Shown here: positions 8,594-16,164 of the stretch, one piece after another
How the letters are laid out: each line of letters begins with the position of its first letter
Numbering within the stretch: position 1 is the stretch's first letter
NCBI GenBank assembly: GCA_963772845.1
Contig: CAVYYW010000013.1
Location: forward strand, 1 to 29,299
Direction of reading: 5' to 3'
DNA length: 29,299 nt
Source: CAVYYW01 sp963772845
GTDB lineage: Bacteria > Bacillota > Bacilli > Bacillales > Sporolactobacillaceae
Program-made: the position numbers and the translations under genes
Notes under the pieces: generated by a model
Databases searched by the model: none
What the model was told of the DNA's origin: nothing
Seen by the model: the letters and a program-made list of their open reading frames with translations, nothing else

Positions 8594-8880
8594 AGAAAAA
8601 CTCCTTTTTCAAGATTTTCTGGGAACGATCTGGTATGTCACATATCATGAGATTAACTAAGTATTTGATCAAAAATATCGTGCATACGATTGCACAAAAC
8701 TCTGGAACAGCTTGCATTTTTATTCTAGTAATTCAAACCCGCGCGACAACAGAAATAGACCGCTTACATTTGGTAAAAAGCCCCTCCTTTCTCACCTTTT
8801 ATATCTTTCTATTTTTGCATTTTTTAAATTTTTAGTCAATTTAACAGTATGTTTTTACACGTGCAAACATTTTTATGAAC
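8594..8880. other. Upstream region of the pullulanase gene
   Basis: No gene seen. It should carry the pullulanase promoter; a weak TTGATC...CATGAT pair with 17-bp spacing can be read on the minus strand (about 8647-8675). A LacI-type palindrome lies at 8680-8695. A left half-site resembling cre (ATGTAAGCG, minus strand, about 8761-8769) is present but its right half does not match. Confidence 0.4.
8680..8695. promoter_or_regulatory. Candidate LacI-family operator upstream of pullulanase
   Basis: GTGCATACGATTGCAC is an even-spaced palindrome with a central CG: GTGCA and TGCAC arms match exactly. LacI-family regulators (CcpA, MalR) bind such CG-centred sites, and maltodextrin genes are common targets. 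It is 87-102 bp upstream of the start codon. No regulator gene is nearby. Confidence 0.35.
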
Positions 8881-8912
8881 AAAAAAAGCGCATCTGCTTG
8901 AGATGCGCTTTT
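8881..8912 (-). terminator. Terminator of the RlmN-like gene
   Basis: AAAAGCGCATCT (8884-8895) pairs perfectly with AGATGCGCTTTT (8901-8912), loop GCTTG. On the minus strand it is followed by more T (plus A-run 8881-8887), 11 bp after the stop at 8923. Confidence 0.85.
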
Positions 8913-8922
8913 CCCTAATAAT

Positions 8923-10002
8923 TTATAGTGCTTTTTCCTTTTCCTTGTCTTTCTTTACCTGCTTACTTCTTAACTGTCCGCAGGCCGCGTCTATATCCGT
9001 ACCATGCTCTAAGCGGACGCCGCAATTAATGCCTTTCTTTTTCAATGTGTCAAAGAAAGTGGAAATCGCTGCATCATCACTCCGCTGATACTGGCCATGC
9101 TCGTCAACCGGATTATAAGGAATCAGATTCACGTATGACAGATGGCGCTTGTCCTTCAAGAGTTCCCCAAGCTGAAGGGCTTCTTCCCTATGATCATTAA
9201 CATCCTTAATCAGAATGTACTCAAATGTAATCCTGCGGTTGGTTTTTTCAAGATAATAATCAATGGCTGTCATTAATTTTTCGAGTGGGAAAGCCTTGTT
9301 GATCTTCATAATGCTTGTCCTGAGCTCATCGTTCGGTGCATGCAGAGAAACCGCTAAGTTAACCTGTAGCTTGGTATCTGCGAACTCATAAATTTTGTGT
9401 GCTAATCCGCTGGTAGACACGGTAATGTGTCTTGCACCAATCGCAAGCCCTTTCTGATCATTGACCACGTAAAGGAAATCCATCAGATTGTTAAAGTTAT
9501 CGAACGGTTCCCCGATCCCCATAACAACAATGTGGCTCACGCGTTCATCTTTCTCAGCTTCGTCTAGATGGTGCTGAACATTCATGATCTGTTCCACAAT
9601 TTCTCCGCTTGTTAAATCACGGCTTTTTGCTAATAAACCGCTTGCGCAAAAACTGCAGCCGATGTTACAGCCTACTTGTGTCGTTACACACACGGACAGA
9701 CCATATTTAAATCTCATCAAGACGGTTTCAATTAAGTTGCCATCTTTTAACCTGAAAAGAAATTTATTTGTTCCATCTGCAGATTCCTGCCTAGTGTGCA
9801 GTGAAAGTGTTTGAATCTCGAAATTCTCCTTCAATAACTCAATACAGTCTTTATTGACGTTATTCATTTCAGAAAAATCCGTGACACGTTTCTTATATAA
9901 CCAATCCCAAACCTGAGAAGCCCGGAATTTTTTATGCCCATGTTCCAGTAGCCAAGACGTCAGCTGTTCAAATGTCAGTCCATAAATGGATGATTTAGTC
10001 AT
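8923..10002 (-). CDS. rlmN: RlmN-family radical SAM rRNA methyltransferase (likely paralog)
   Basis: A 359-aa radical SAM enzyme of the RlmN/Cfr family, which methylates A2503 of 23S rRNA (RlmN also acts on tRNA A37). It has the 4Fe-4S motif CNIGCSFC (Cys112, 116, 119 from the chosen start), the GEPFDN segment, the GARHITVSTSG core, and the C-terminal DIDAACGQLR with the mobile methyl-carrying cysteine (Cys341). Length fits RlmN. ATG at 10002 was preferred over the in-frame ATG at 10026 because AGAGGG precedes it properly. It stands alone, not beside rsmB and prpC where the housekeeping Bacillus rlmN usually sits, and its post-cluster segment ASGLLAKSRDLTSGEI departs from the usual ASTLGGLKRNLEAGEI. 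It may therefore be a second copy; a Cfr-like C8 activity cannot be excluded but the N-terminus is RlmN-like. Confidence 0.85.
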   Translation of the reverse strand: MTKSSIYGLTFEQLTSWLLEHGHKKFRASQVWDWLYKKRVTDFSEMNNVNKDCIELLKENFEIQTLSLHTRQESADGTNKFLFRLKDGNLIETVLMRFKYGLSVCVTTQVGCNIGCSFCASGLLAKSRDLTSGEIVEQIMNVQHHLDEAEKDERVSHIVVMGIGEPFDNFNNLMDFLYVVNDQKGLAIGARHITVSTSGLAHKIYEFADTKLQVNLAVSLHAPNDELRTSIMKINKAFPLEKLMTAIDYYLEKTNRRITFEYILIKDVNDHREEALQLGELLKDKRHLSYVNLIPYNPVDEHGQYQRSDDAAISTFFDTLKKKGINCGVRLEHGTDIDAACGQLRSKQVKKDKEKEKAL

Positions 10003-10167
10003 GTTAAACCCTCTTTCGAAATGCATTCAGTATCATACTACTTAAAATTAACAAACAGTGCAACACCCAGGTGTTCCTTTTGTGCAAAAGAGCCGGTCTG
10101 TTCGTTCACGTTTTTTTCACTTGTGTTACGGGAAATAGATGTAAAAAGACTGGGAGGCTGATGTGAT

Positions 10168-10668
10168 ATGAAGACTTCAGAGGTCAAAACCTTTATGTTC
10201 AAAGACGATGGCCGGATACCAAATAATCAGGAATTACCGGTAATTTTATACCCAAATGTGTTAAAAGAACAATCCAAGGAGATCGAAAACCGGTTTAATC
10301 AGCACAACTGGCTGAACAGCTGGATCAATGGTGTTTTTGATTACCATCACTATCACAGCAACACACATGAGGTGCTAGGCGTTGTGAGCGGGTCTGCTGT
10401 TCTTCATCTAGGCGGCGAGCATGGAAAACAAGTCGAGATTCATGAAGGTGATGTGGTGGTGCTGCCGGCAGGAACGGGACATAAAAAAATATACGCAAGC
10501 CACGACTTTAAGATTTGCGGTGCCTACCCGGATGGCATGACGCACGATCTGAAAACGGGACATGCTGATGAAAGGCCGAACGTTTTAGAGAATATTAAAT
10601 CGGTTCCGTTACCTAACCAGGATCCTGTCTTCGGGGAAGAAGGGCCCTTGCTGGAGCTCTGGAAGTGA
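10168..10668 (+). CDS. Cupin-domain protein (YjlB-like)
   Basis: A 166-aa single-domain cupin resembling B. subtilis YjlB, of unknown function. The metal-binding cupin motif 1 is visible in FDYHHYHSNTHEVLGVVSG (about 57-75) with several His plus a Glu, and motif 2 in EGDVVVLPAGTGHKK (about 92-106). The DGRIPN start and the Asp-rich C-terminal half are typical of this group. ATG at 10168 follows GGGAGG at about 10 bp. It is divergent from the RlmN-like gene and ends at a bidirectional terminator. No partner gene gives a clue to its substrate. Confidence 0.83.
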   Translation: MKTSEVKTFMFKDDGRIPNNQELPVILYPNVLKEQSKEIENRFNQHNWLNSWINGVFDYHHYHSNTHEVLGVVSGSAVLHLGGEHGKQVEIHEGDVVVLPAGTGHKKIYASHDFKICGAYPDGMTHDLKTGHADERPNVLENIKSVPLPNQDPVFGEEGPLLELWK

Positions 10669-10731
10669 GTAAAAGCAGGAGGAAGACAGTTTTTTGCCTA
10701 ATCGATGATTCTTCCTATTAAATCAACAAAA

Positions 10732-10760
10732 AAACCACAGCAAAGTCTGCTGTGGTTTCT
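10732..10760. terminator. Bidirectional terminator between the cupin and S53 peptidase genes
   Basis: AAACCACAGCA (10732-10742) pairs perfectly with TGCTGTGGTTT (10748-10758), loop AAGTC. Plus-strand TTTCTTTT and minus-strand TTTTTTTG follow the stem, so both convergent genes can use it. Confidence 0.85.
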
Positions 10761-10770
10761 TTTATAATGC

Positions 10771-12396
10771 TTATTTTTGCTGTAAACCTTTCAGGTAATT
10801 CATCAGGGCAGTGCCATCCGGGCTTCCCCAGCCCGTGCAGGGATCCCAGCCGATTCGGGCAGTATAGGCACCTTTTTCTTTACTTGCCGATTCATTATTG
10901 CCTTCTACAATGTCTCTAAAAGCACCATTCCGGGCAGAAGGATCATATAAAGCCGGATTTACAAAGCCGACCGGCTGACCATTCTGCTTATTAATAAGCG
11001 CCAGCAATCCTGCCCAAAGAGGCGCAACGGCACTGGTACCGCCAATTACAATTTCTTGTCCGTCTACCAGTATTTTATAGCCTGTCGCTGGATCAGCGTC
11101 TCCAGCGACATCTGGGACACCTCTGCCTTTTGAGCCATTTGGATTAGCTGACACCGGGACATCCGCGGATGCTTGCCAATCCGGCAAATCAAATACTGAA
11201 CTGACACCGCCGCCTGTACTGCTGTCCGGGCCTTCGTTCCAGACAACTTCATTTGAAATCGTCTTACCGGTACCTTCAAGCTTTGTTCCCCCACACGCAA
11301 GTGCATAAGGGCTTGAAGCCGGAAAATCGACATGAACAAGGCCATCGGTTTCGCCATCTGCGGAACCACGGTCACCGGATGCACAGCAAACCGTTACACC
11401 GACTGCTGCAGCATCCTGAAAAGCGCGGTCCATTGCTTTCATTGCCTGCTCGGTCCACTGGCTTTCGGCAGCTCCCCAGCTTATTGAAATAACAGAGGGT
11501 TTATTTTCAGTATCGTGAACCGCTGTTTTAATGGCATTTAGAAAGCCTGCGTCGGTGTTAGGTGCAAAATAAACCGCAATATTAACACCGGGAGCAACCG
11601 CACCAGCCACCTCAACATCCAGCACCACTTCTCCATCAGGACCGTTTGCGCTTCCTGTTGGCTTATTCGTGGCACCATTCACGCCTACCGCTTTAACATT
11701 CGGCTGCGGAACCCCAAGGGAGGTGAAATACTTTTGCAGCTCAGATGGATCATAACCGCCACCTAATTCAATGATGGCAATGCTTTGATCACTGCAATCA
11801 ACACCTGTTGGGAAATTGTAAAGCTCAGCAATCTGCGGAGGCGTGTAGGACTTCCTTGTACTGCTGGCCCGAGCCATCACATGGTCTTCTTTCAATATTT
11901 GAAAATGTGCACGAACCTGTGGACGGTCATCCAATCCCAATACGCCTTCTACAACACCCTCAAGCGCTGTTGGAATATTCACATGACCCGTTCGCCCACG
12001 ATAGGTGAATTCGGGATGTTCATAAGCTTCAAGCTCAACTTTAAAAGCCTTGCTGAAGGATGCTGTTTTCCCTGCCAGCAGAACGGTGCCTGCTGCTTCA
12101 TTCATCTCTTTTACCTCTAGATTGTGTTCATTTGCAAACTGCTTCACTTTTTCCATGTCTTCTTGAGCTGCGCCATGTGCTTTCGCAAATTCTTCCCGGG
12201 TCAGGTGTCTGTTTGACGACAAAGGGACACTTGTGTTTTTTTTCAAATAATCATCAATTGAGGGACGCCTTACTAGCAGCGTCACCGTCATCTCTTCATC
12301 AGGATTGACTGGTCCTGTTTTACGGGCATTGGCTAAAGGTTTTCTTTCACTGCTCGGAATCTGTGCGTAATGAGAATGCTTCTGTTCTTTACTCAT
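10771..12396 (-). CDS. Kumamolisin-like S53 serine-carboxyl peptidase (sedolisin family)
   Basis: A 541-aa pro-enzyme of the sedolisin family, which cuts proteins at acid pH with a Ser-Glu-Asp centre. An N-terminal prodomain (about 1-178, Pro-kumamolisin type with VTLLVRR near the start) precedes the catalytic domain from about SYTPPQIAELYNFP. Catalytic residues read off are Glu256 and Asp260 in DGEVVLDVEVAG, the oxyanion Asp342 in SGDRGSADG, and the nucleophile Ser455 in GGTSAVAPLWAG. Calcium-site residues appear in FRDIVEGNN (Asp495) and GWDPCTGWGSPDG (Asp518). No signal peptide is visible, as also for kumamolisin of Bacillus MN-32, which it closely resembles. AAGGAGGA precedes ATG at 12396. 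The SDR gene ends 84 bp upstream with no terminator seen between, so co-transcription is possible. Confidence 0.92.
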   Translation of the reverse strand: MSKEQKHSHYAQIPSSERKPLANARKTGPVNPDEEMTVTLLVRRPSIDDYLKKNTSVPLSSNRHLTREEFAKAHGAAQEDMEKVKQFANEHNLEVKEMNEAAGTVLLAGKTASFSKAFKVELEAYEHPEFTYRGRTGHVNIPTALEGVVEGVLGLDDRPQVRAHFQILKEDHVMARASSTRKSYTPPQIAELYNFPTGVDCSDQSIAIIELGGGYDPSELQKYFTSLGVPQPNVKAVGVNGATNKPTGSANGPDGEVVLDVEVAGAVAPGVNIAVYFAPNTDAGFLNAIKTAVHDTENKPSVISISWGAAESQWTEQAMKAMDRAFQDAAAVGVTVCCASGDRGSADGETDGLVHVDFPASSPYALACGGTKLEGTGKTISNEVVWNEGPDSSTGGGVSSVFDLPDWQASADVPVSANPNGSKGRGVPDVAGDADPATGYKILVDGQEIVIGGTSAVAPLWAGLLALINKQNGQPVGFVNPALYDPSARNGAFRDIVEGNNESASKEKGAYTARIGWDPCTGWGSPDGTALMNYLKGLQQK

Positions 12397-12480
12397 ATTG
12401 TTCCTCCTTGCCCATGAAAAAGATGGATGTTCATTTTATTAAACACAATTATTTATCTATTCTGCATAATATCGATTTAT

Positions 12481-13116
12481 TTACAAACTTTTAAGTGCGT
12501 CAGAAATCGTCTTGTCACCGGATAAGATTTCGATCGTTTTCTTGTACGTCTTGTCATTCTCTAGAGCCTCCACAGCAACCTGAGCAACATCATCGCGCGG
12601 AATATCCGATTTGAAGTTTAATGACTCTGCTGCAGCGATTTTTCCTGTTCCTTCTTCATCAGACAATCTTCCTGGGCGAAGAATCGTATAGTTCAGAGAC
12701 GAGTTTTTCAAATACTCATCTGCCCGTTTTTTTGCAGCGAAATATGGCTTCATTGCATCATCTGCCTCACTTGCATCTTCCGGAATCATGGCACTTACAA
12801 TCACAAAACGTTTCACATTATGTGATTCTGCTTCATCCATTGCCTTAATCGCACCTTCCTGATCAATCAGGATCGTTTTATCCGCACCTGTTTTTGCACC
12901 TGAACCTGCTGTAAAGATCACAGCATCCGCCCCTTTAACAGCATGAGAAATATCTTTTTCAAGGTCGCCTTTTACTGTTTTGGCTCCAAGCTCCTCAAGC
13001 TTCGGCATCTGCTCTTCTTTACGGACCATCGCCGTTACTTGATGATCACTCTTGCCTAATAAGCCTACAATTTTTTGCCCTATTTTACCGTTCGCTCCGA
13101 TTACTAGTACATTCAT
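12481..13116 (-). CDS. NAD(P)-binding SDR-like protein (YhfK type)
   Basis: A 211-aa Rossmann-fold protein of the atypical short-chain dehydrogenase / NAD(P)H-binding group, similar in length and layout to B. subtilis YhfK. The nucleotide motif VIGANGKIGQKI is at residues 5-16; GADAVIFTAGSG (about 62-73) and the LNYTILRPGRLSDE stretch (about 140-153) are family marks. The active-site Tyr-x-x-x-Lys region is represented by YFAAKKRADEYL. The substrate is unknown; relatives act as NmrA-like sensors or oxidoreductases. AAGGAGG lies well placed before ATG at 13116. Confidence 0.85.
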   Translation of the reverse strand: MNVLVIGANGKIGQKIVGLLGKSDHQVTAMVRKEEQMPKLEELGAKTVKGDLEKDISHAVKGADAVIFTAGSGAKTGADKTILIDQEGAIKAMDEAESHNVKRFVIVSAMIPEDASEADDAMKPYFAAKKRADEYLKNSSLNYTILRPGRLSDEEGTGKIAAAESLNFKSDIPRDDVAQVAVEALENDKTYKKTIEILSGDKTISDALKSL

Positions 13117-13163
13117 TTAAAAAATCCTCCTTAAAATATATCAACAGATTTTAACTATTTAGG

Positions 13164-13190
13164 ACTATACCACGTCAGGTCCCTTTTCAA
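13164..13190 (-). promoter_or_regulatory. Candidate promoter of the SDR gene
   Basis: On the minus strand TTGAAA (13185-13190) and TATAGT (13164-13169) are separated by only 15 bp, shorter than the usual 17. The -10 is good, the spacing is not. Confidence 0.35.
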
Positions 13191-13265
13191 TCTTTTTGAG
13201 TTTATTTATTCCCAAGTCACGAATTTTCATGTCCTAAAGCGGAGGGGCGCTGTAAACCGTTTGTC

Positions 13266-13292
13266 GACAAAAACCGGGGCGTGACAGGCACC
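13266..13292 (+). repeat. Dispersed 27-bp repeat, copy 1
   Basis: Begins GACAAAAACC and ends GTGACAGGCACC. It matches 16136-16162 at 26 of 27 positions in the same orientation. Here its GTGACA overlaps the -35 of the GntR-ABC operon. Confidence 0.75.
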
Positions 13293-13309
13293 GAAAAATA
13301 AGGTATACT
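13281..13309 (+). promoter_or_regulatory. Sigma-A-type promoter of the GntR-ABC operon
   Basis: GTGACA (13281-13286), 17-bp spacer, TATACT (13304-13309). Just downstream a direct repeat CACTAATGCACTAAT (13319-13333) could be the operator for the GntR protein, since YtrA-type regulators usually repress their own operon; the operator is a guess. Confidence 0.6.
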
Positions 13310-13353
13310 ACATTACACCACTAATGCACTAATCCTCGAGAGGAGGAGCATGT

Positions 13354-13731
13354 TTGATTTTAGATACAGATGGCATGAAGCCTATATATGTTCAAATTGC
13401 TGAATGGCTTGAAAATGAAATTCTAGAGGGGACCTTTCAGAGTGATAAAAAAGTTTATTCGCAATACCAGCTCGCTGAACTGTTCAACATAAATCCCGCA
13501 ACTGCCGCTAAGGGGCTGAATATTTTGGCCGACGAAAAAATTCTTTATAAAAAAAGAGGCCTTGGCATGTTCGTGGAAAGTACCGCTAAAGAAAAGATCC
13601 TTACTAAACGTAAGGATCATACCTTAAAACAATTAGTCCTGAATATCGTAAGAGAGGCAAAAACGCTGCATGTCAGCGAAGAGCAATTGATCCAGATGAT
13701 CAAAAACGCAAACAAGGAGGATGGAAAATGA
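13354..13731 (+). CDS. GntR-family (YtrA subfamily) transcriptional regulator
   Basis: A 125-aa regulator with an N-terminal winged helix (about 8-75: KPIYVQIAEWLENEIL, YSQYQLAELFNINPATAAKGLNILADEKILYKKRGLGMFV) and only a short helical tail, the YtrA layout. Such proteins repress neighbouring ABC transporter genes, which fits the next three genes. The start is TTG at 13354 with AGGAGG at 13341-13346. An ATG at 13350 in another frame overlaps this start and encodes only 17 codons. The stop overlaps the ATPase start in an ATGA, so the two are translationally coupled. Confidence 0.88.
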   Translation: MILDTDGMKPIYVQIAEWLENEILEGTFQSDKKVYSQYQLAELFNINPATAAKGLNILADEKILYKKRGLGMFVESTAKEKILTKRKDHTLKQLVLNIVREAKTLHVSEEQLIQMIKNANKEDGK

Positions 13732-14627
13732 GTGTGGCGGTAGCATGCAATGCGATAACAAAAGCTTATGGGAAAAAGAAGGCTCTAAATAACCTTTCCT
13801 TTGAGATTCAAGAGAATACGATCACAGGGCTTATCGGAAGAAATGGTGCAGGAAAAACAACCTTGTTAAAAATAATTGCTGGATTTTTACGTGAAACTTC
13901 CGGTGAAATACGCGTTTTATCAAAACCACCCTTCAATGATCTGTTTGTCTCAGCCAATTCCATTTTCATTGACGATCAGCTGTCTCTTCCTGCTTCCATG
14001 CAGCTGAATGAAATTTTGGACACTGCAAGCCGCTTATATGGAAACTGGAATGCTGAACTGGCTAACCGTCTTTGTAAGTATTTTTCACTTAACCTCAACC
14101 AGAAACACAATAATTTATCTAAAGGAATGAAAAGTTCCTTCAATATGATTTTAGGGTTATCTTCCCGCTGTGCCTTGACCCTTTTTGATGAACCGACGAC
14201 CGGTATGGACGCAGCTGTGAGAAAAGATTTTTACCGTGCGATGCTGAAGGATTACCTCGTTCATCCGCGCACCATAATCCTGTCCAGCCATCATTTAGAT
14301 GAAATCGAACATCTGCTCGAAGATGTTCTTTTGATTAAAGAAGGAAAGGTTCTCGCTCATACCCCTGTATCAGATTTGAAAGAGTGGGCTGTTGGTCTTA
14401 CCGGAGATCGATCATCCATTGATCGATGGACAGATGGCCGTACCCATTATTATGAAAATAGCCTTCACTCGGAGCGTGTGTATACTGTTGTAGAAAATAA
14501 TTATTCTGAGACGGATCTGCAGCGCATGCGAGCCGACGGACTGGTCATTTCCCCAGTGGCCTCTAGTGACCTATGTGTCTATTTAACAAGCACGCATAAA
14601 GGAGAGATTGATGATGTCTTTAAATGA
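13728..14627 (+). CDS. ABC transporter ATP-binding protein
   Basis: A 299-aa cytoplasmic ATPase. Walker A is GRNGAGKTT (about 38-46), Walker B with catalytic Glu is LTLFDEPTTGMD, and the H-loop is SSHHLDEIE. The signature motif is degenerate, LSKGMKSSF instead of LSGGQ, as is common in exporters controlled by YtrA-type regulators (YtrB-like). It overlaps the GntR gene by ATGA and the permease start lies inside its last codons, so the operon is tightly coupled. Cargo unknown; related loci respond to cell-wall antibiotics or peptides. Confidence 0.9.
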   Translation: MSVAVACNAITKAYGKKKALNNLSFEIQENTITGLIGRNGAGKTTLLKIIAGFLRETSGEIRVLSKPPFNDLFVSANSIFIDDQLSLPASMQLNEILDTASRLYGNWNAELANRLCKYFSLNLNQKHNNLSKGMKSSFNMILGLSSRCALTLFDEPTTGMDAAVRKDFYRAMLKDYLVHPRTIILSSHHLDEIEHLLEDVLLIKEGKVLAHTPVSDLKEWAVGLTGDRSSIDRWTDGRTHYYENSLHSERVYTVVENNYSETDLQRMRADGLVISPVASSDLCVYLTSTHKGEIDDVFK

Positions 14628-15360
14628 ACCCACCCTGTTTAATGTTGTGTTAAAGCAGTTTAAATACAAATTCACTTCGTATACCGGCCTCTTCAGCTCC
14701 ATGATGGTCCTGCAAATTCTGGCTCTTTTCTTTTCGTTAAACGGTATTGGAAGTTTTATGGGAGGATCTGATACCTTCGAAGTAAAAGCAACCACTTATT
14801 CAGCCGATTTCGTTATTATCTTCATGCTATTATGGGCGCTTTTCACATCAATTCTGATTACAACCCGACCTTACCGAGAAGATGACTTTACCTTTGTAAC
14901 GACAAGAGTCAGCAGCCATCTATCTAATGCTCTATTTCTTTTGGCAGCAAGTTTCATTGCTGGCACCTCTGCCATTCTATCAAGCTTTCTTCTGAAAATA
15001 ATCATATTTTTAATCGGCACTGGCCATTTTATTGCAGGTAATGCCGCAGCAGGGTTCCAGGGAATACTGATCGGTATCGTTGCAACCAGCTTGTATATCC
15101 TCCTTTTTAGCTCTCTTGGCTACATAATAGGAACCCTTATACAGCTAAACAGGGCTTTTGCTGTCATCATTCCAGTGTTATTCATTGGATTCGCTACCTT
15201 TGGGGAAAGAGCGGGGTATGGACATACTGCGAAGGCTATTGTTGAATTTTTCTCAACTGAGTCTAGCTTCGTTCTGTTTTTTGTTAAAGTGATTGTTAGT
15301 GCAGTCCTACTTTTTGCAGGATCAATCGCTATCTTCAACAGAATGGAGGTGCGCCAATGA
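14611..15360 (+). CDS. ABC transporter permease, six-TM membrane protein
   Basis: A 249-aa membrane protein with about six hydrophobic helices (near 26-46, 70-88, 108-135, 150-175, 182-200, 220-242), beginning inside the ATPase gene. Three starts are possible: TTG 14608, ATG 14611 and ATG 14614. AAAGGAGAG at 14598-14606 suits either ATG; I chose 14611. No extracellular loop domain is seen. It should form the channel for the ATPase upstream. Its stop overlaps the next ATG by four bases (ATGA). Confidence 0.83.
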   Translation: MMSLNEPTLFNVVLKQFKYKFTSYTGLFSSMMVLQILALFFSLNGIGSFMGGSDTFEVKATTYSADFVIIFMLLWALFTSILITTRPYREDDFTFVTTRVSSHLSNALFLLAASFIAGTSAILSSFLLKIIIFLIGTGHFIAGNAAAGFQGILIGIVATSLYILLFSSLGYIIGTLIQLNRAFAVIIPVLFIGFATFGERAGYGHTAKAIVEFFSTESSFVLFFVKVIVSAVLLFAGSIAIFNRMEVRQ

Positions 15361-16053
15361 TTGCTTTCGGTCCAATCATTATCATTCTTTTAATCATCGG
15401 CCTTAGTGTATTTATGTTTAAAAGATCTAGAAAGAAAACGCGAACGTATTTATCCAACGCGCAAAGGATGAAACTGCTCGGCGGCTACATGATCATTATG
15501 CTTCTTTCCGCTGTTATTTGTACTTTCATTCCGGATGACAAAAGTTCAGCGATTCAGCCGGCTAAAAAAACAGCCCAATCTCATGAACATCAAGATTTAT
15601 ATAATTTAGCTATAGATGGAACACCCAATAAAATTGATCCTTCATTTATCACTGACCACTGGGAAAAAGACTACCATCAACAGGTCTTAAATCTGAGTCT
15701 GAAAAATGGCGACTCCTTTGATCCAATGATTGTCATTGAAAAAAAGCCGGTCAACGATCATAAGATAGAAGGCACTTTTTATCAGACCCCATCTATAATT
15801 AATGGAATGGATGTAACCAAAAGGATGCCTGCCCCCCACCTTGAATGGTCTCAGGATACACTGACCTTCACAAGCATCAAGAAAACGATCAAGCTAACCC
15901 TGATAAAAAAGGAATTCCCTATCGAGCAATTCACCGGAAAGACATCAACAGGTCAGTGATGGCTCTTTCGGTACGCAGGTGCTGTATTTACGTGTGCCAA
16001 AGGATTTGAAAGTAATAAGTGATAAACGTCTACACGTTGAGTACGTGAAATAG
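15357..16053 (+). pseudogene. Membrane-anchored protein of the ABC operon, C-terminus probably frameshifted
   Basis: As it stands the frame codes for 200 aa and stops at 15959. Two hydrophobic segments (about 5-20 and 41-57) are followed by a hydrophilic, probably extracytoplasmic domain. I do not recognise the family. Beyond the stop, the +1 frame reads SDGSFGTQVLYLRVPKDLKV and continues to VEYVK and TAG at 16053, which looks like a genuine protein tail. A one-base insertion anywhere between 15905 and 15956, for instance in the A6 run at 15905-15910, would explain this and give about 231 aa. The operon terminator lies directly after 16053, not after 15959, which supports the longer gene. Confidence 0.62.
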
Positions 16054-16064
16054 ATGGATTGATA

Positions 16065-16098
16065 AAACCACAGCGAAATGCACGCTGTGGTTTGTTTT
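16065..16098 (+). terminator. Terminator of the GntR-ABC operon
   Basis: AAACCACAGCG (16065-16075) pairs perfectly with CGCTGTGGTTT (16083-16093), followed by GTTTT. Ten bases of each arm equal those of the terminator at 10732. Confidence 0.83.
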
Positions 16099-16135
16099 AA
16101 CTTCTAAATGTACTTCCGGCATTTCGACAACAACC

Positions 16136-16162
16136 GACAAAACCCGGGGCGTGACAGGCACC
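16136..16162 (+). repeat. Dispersed 27-bp repeat, copy 2
   Basis: Second copy of the element at 13266-13292, one mismatch. It abuts the 3' end of the DinB-family gene at 16165. Bacillaceae genomes carry many short GGTGCCTGTCAC-type repeats; the function is unknown to me. Confidence 0.75.
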
Positions 16163-16164
16163 AC

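Noticed and set aside
8761..8776. CcpA cre site upstream of pullulanase
   Set aside because: Only the left half fits the consensus; three key positions of the right half differ.
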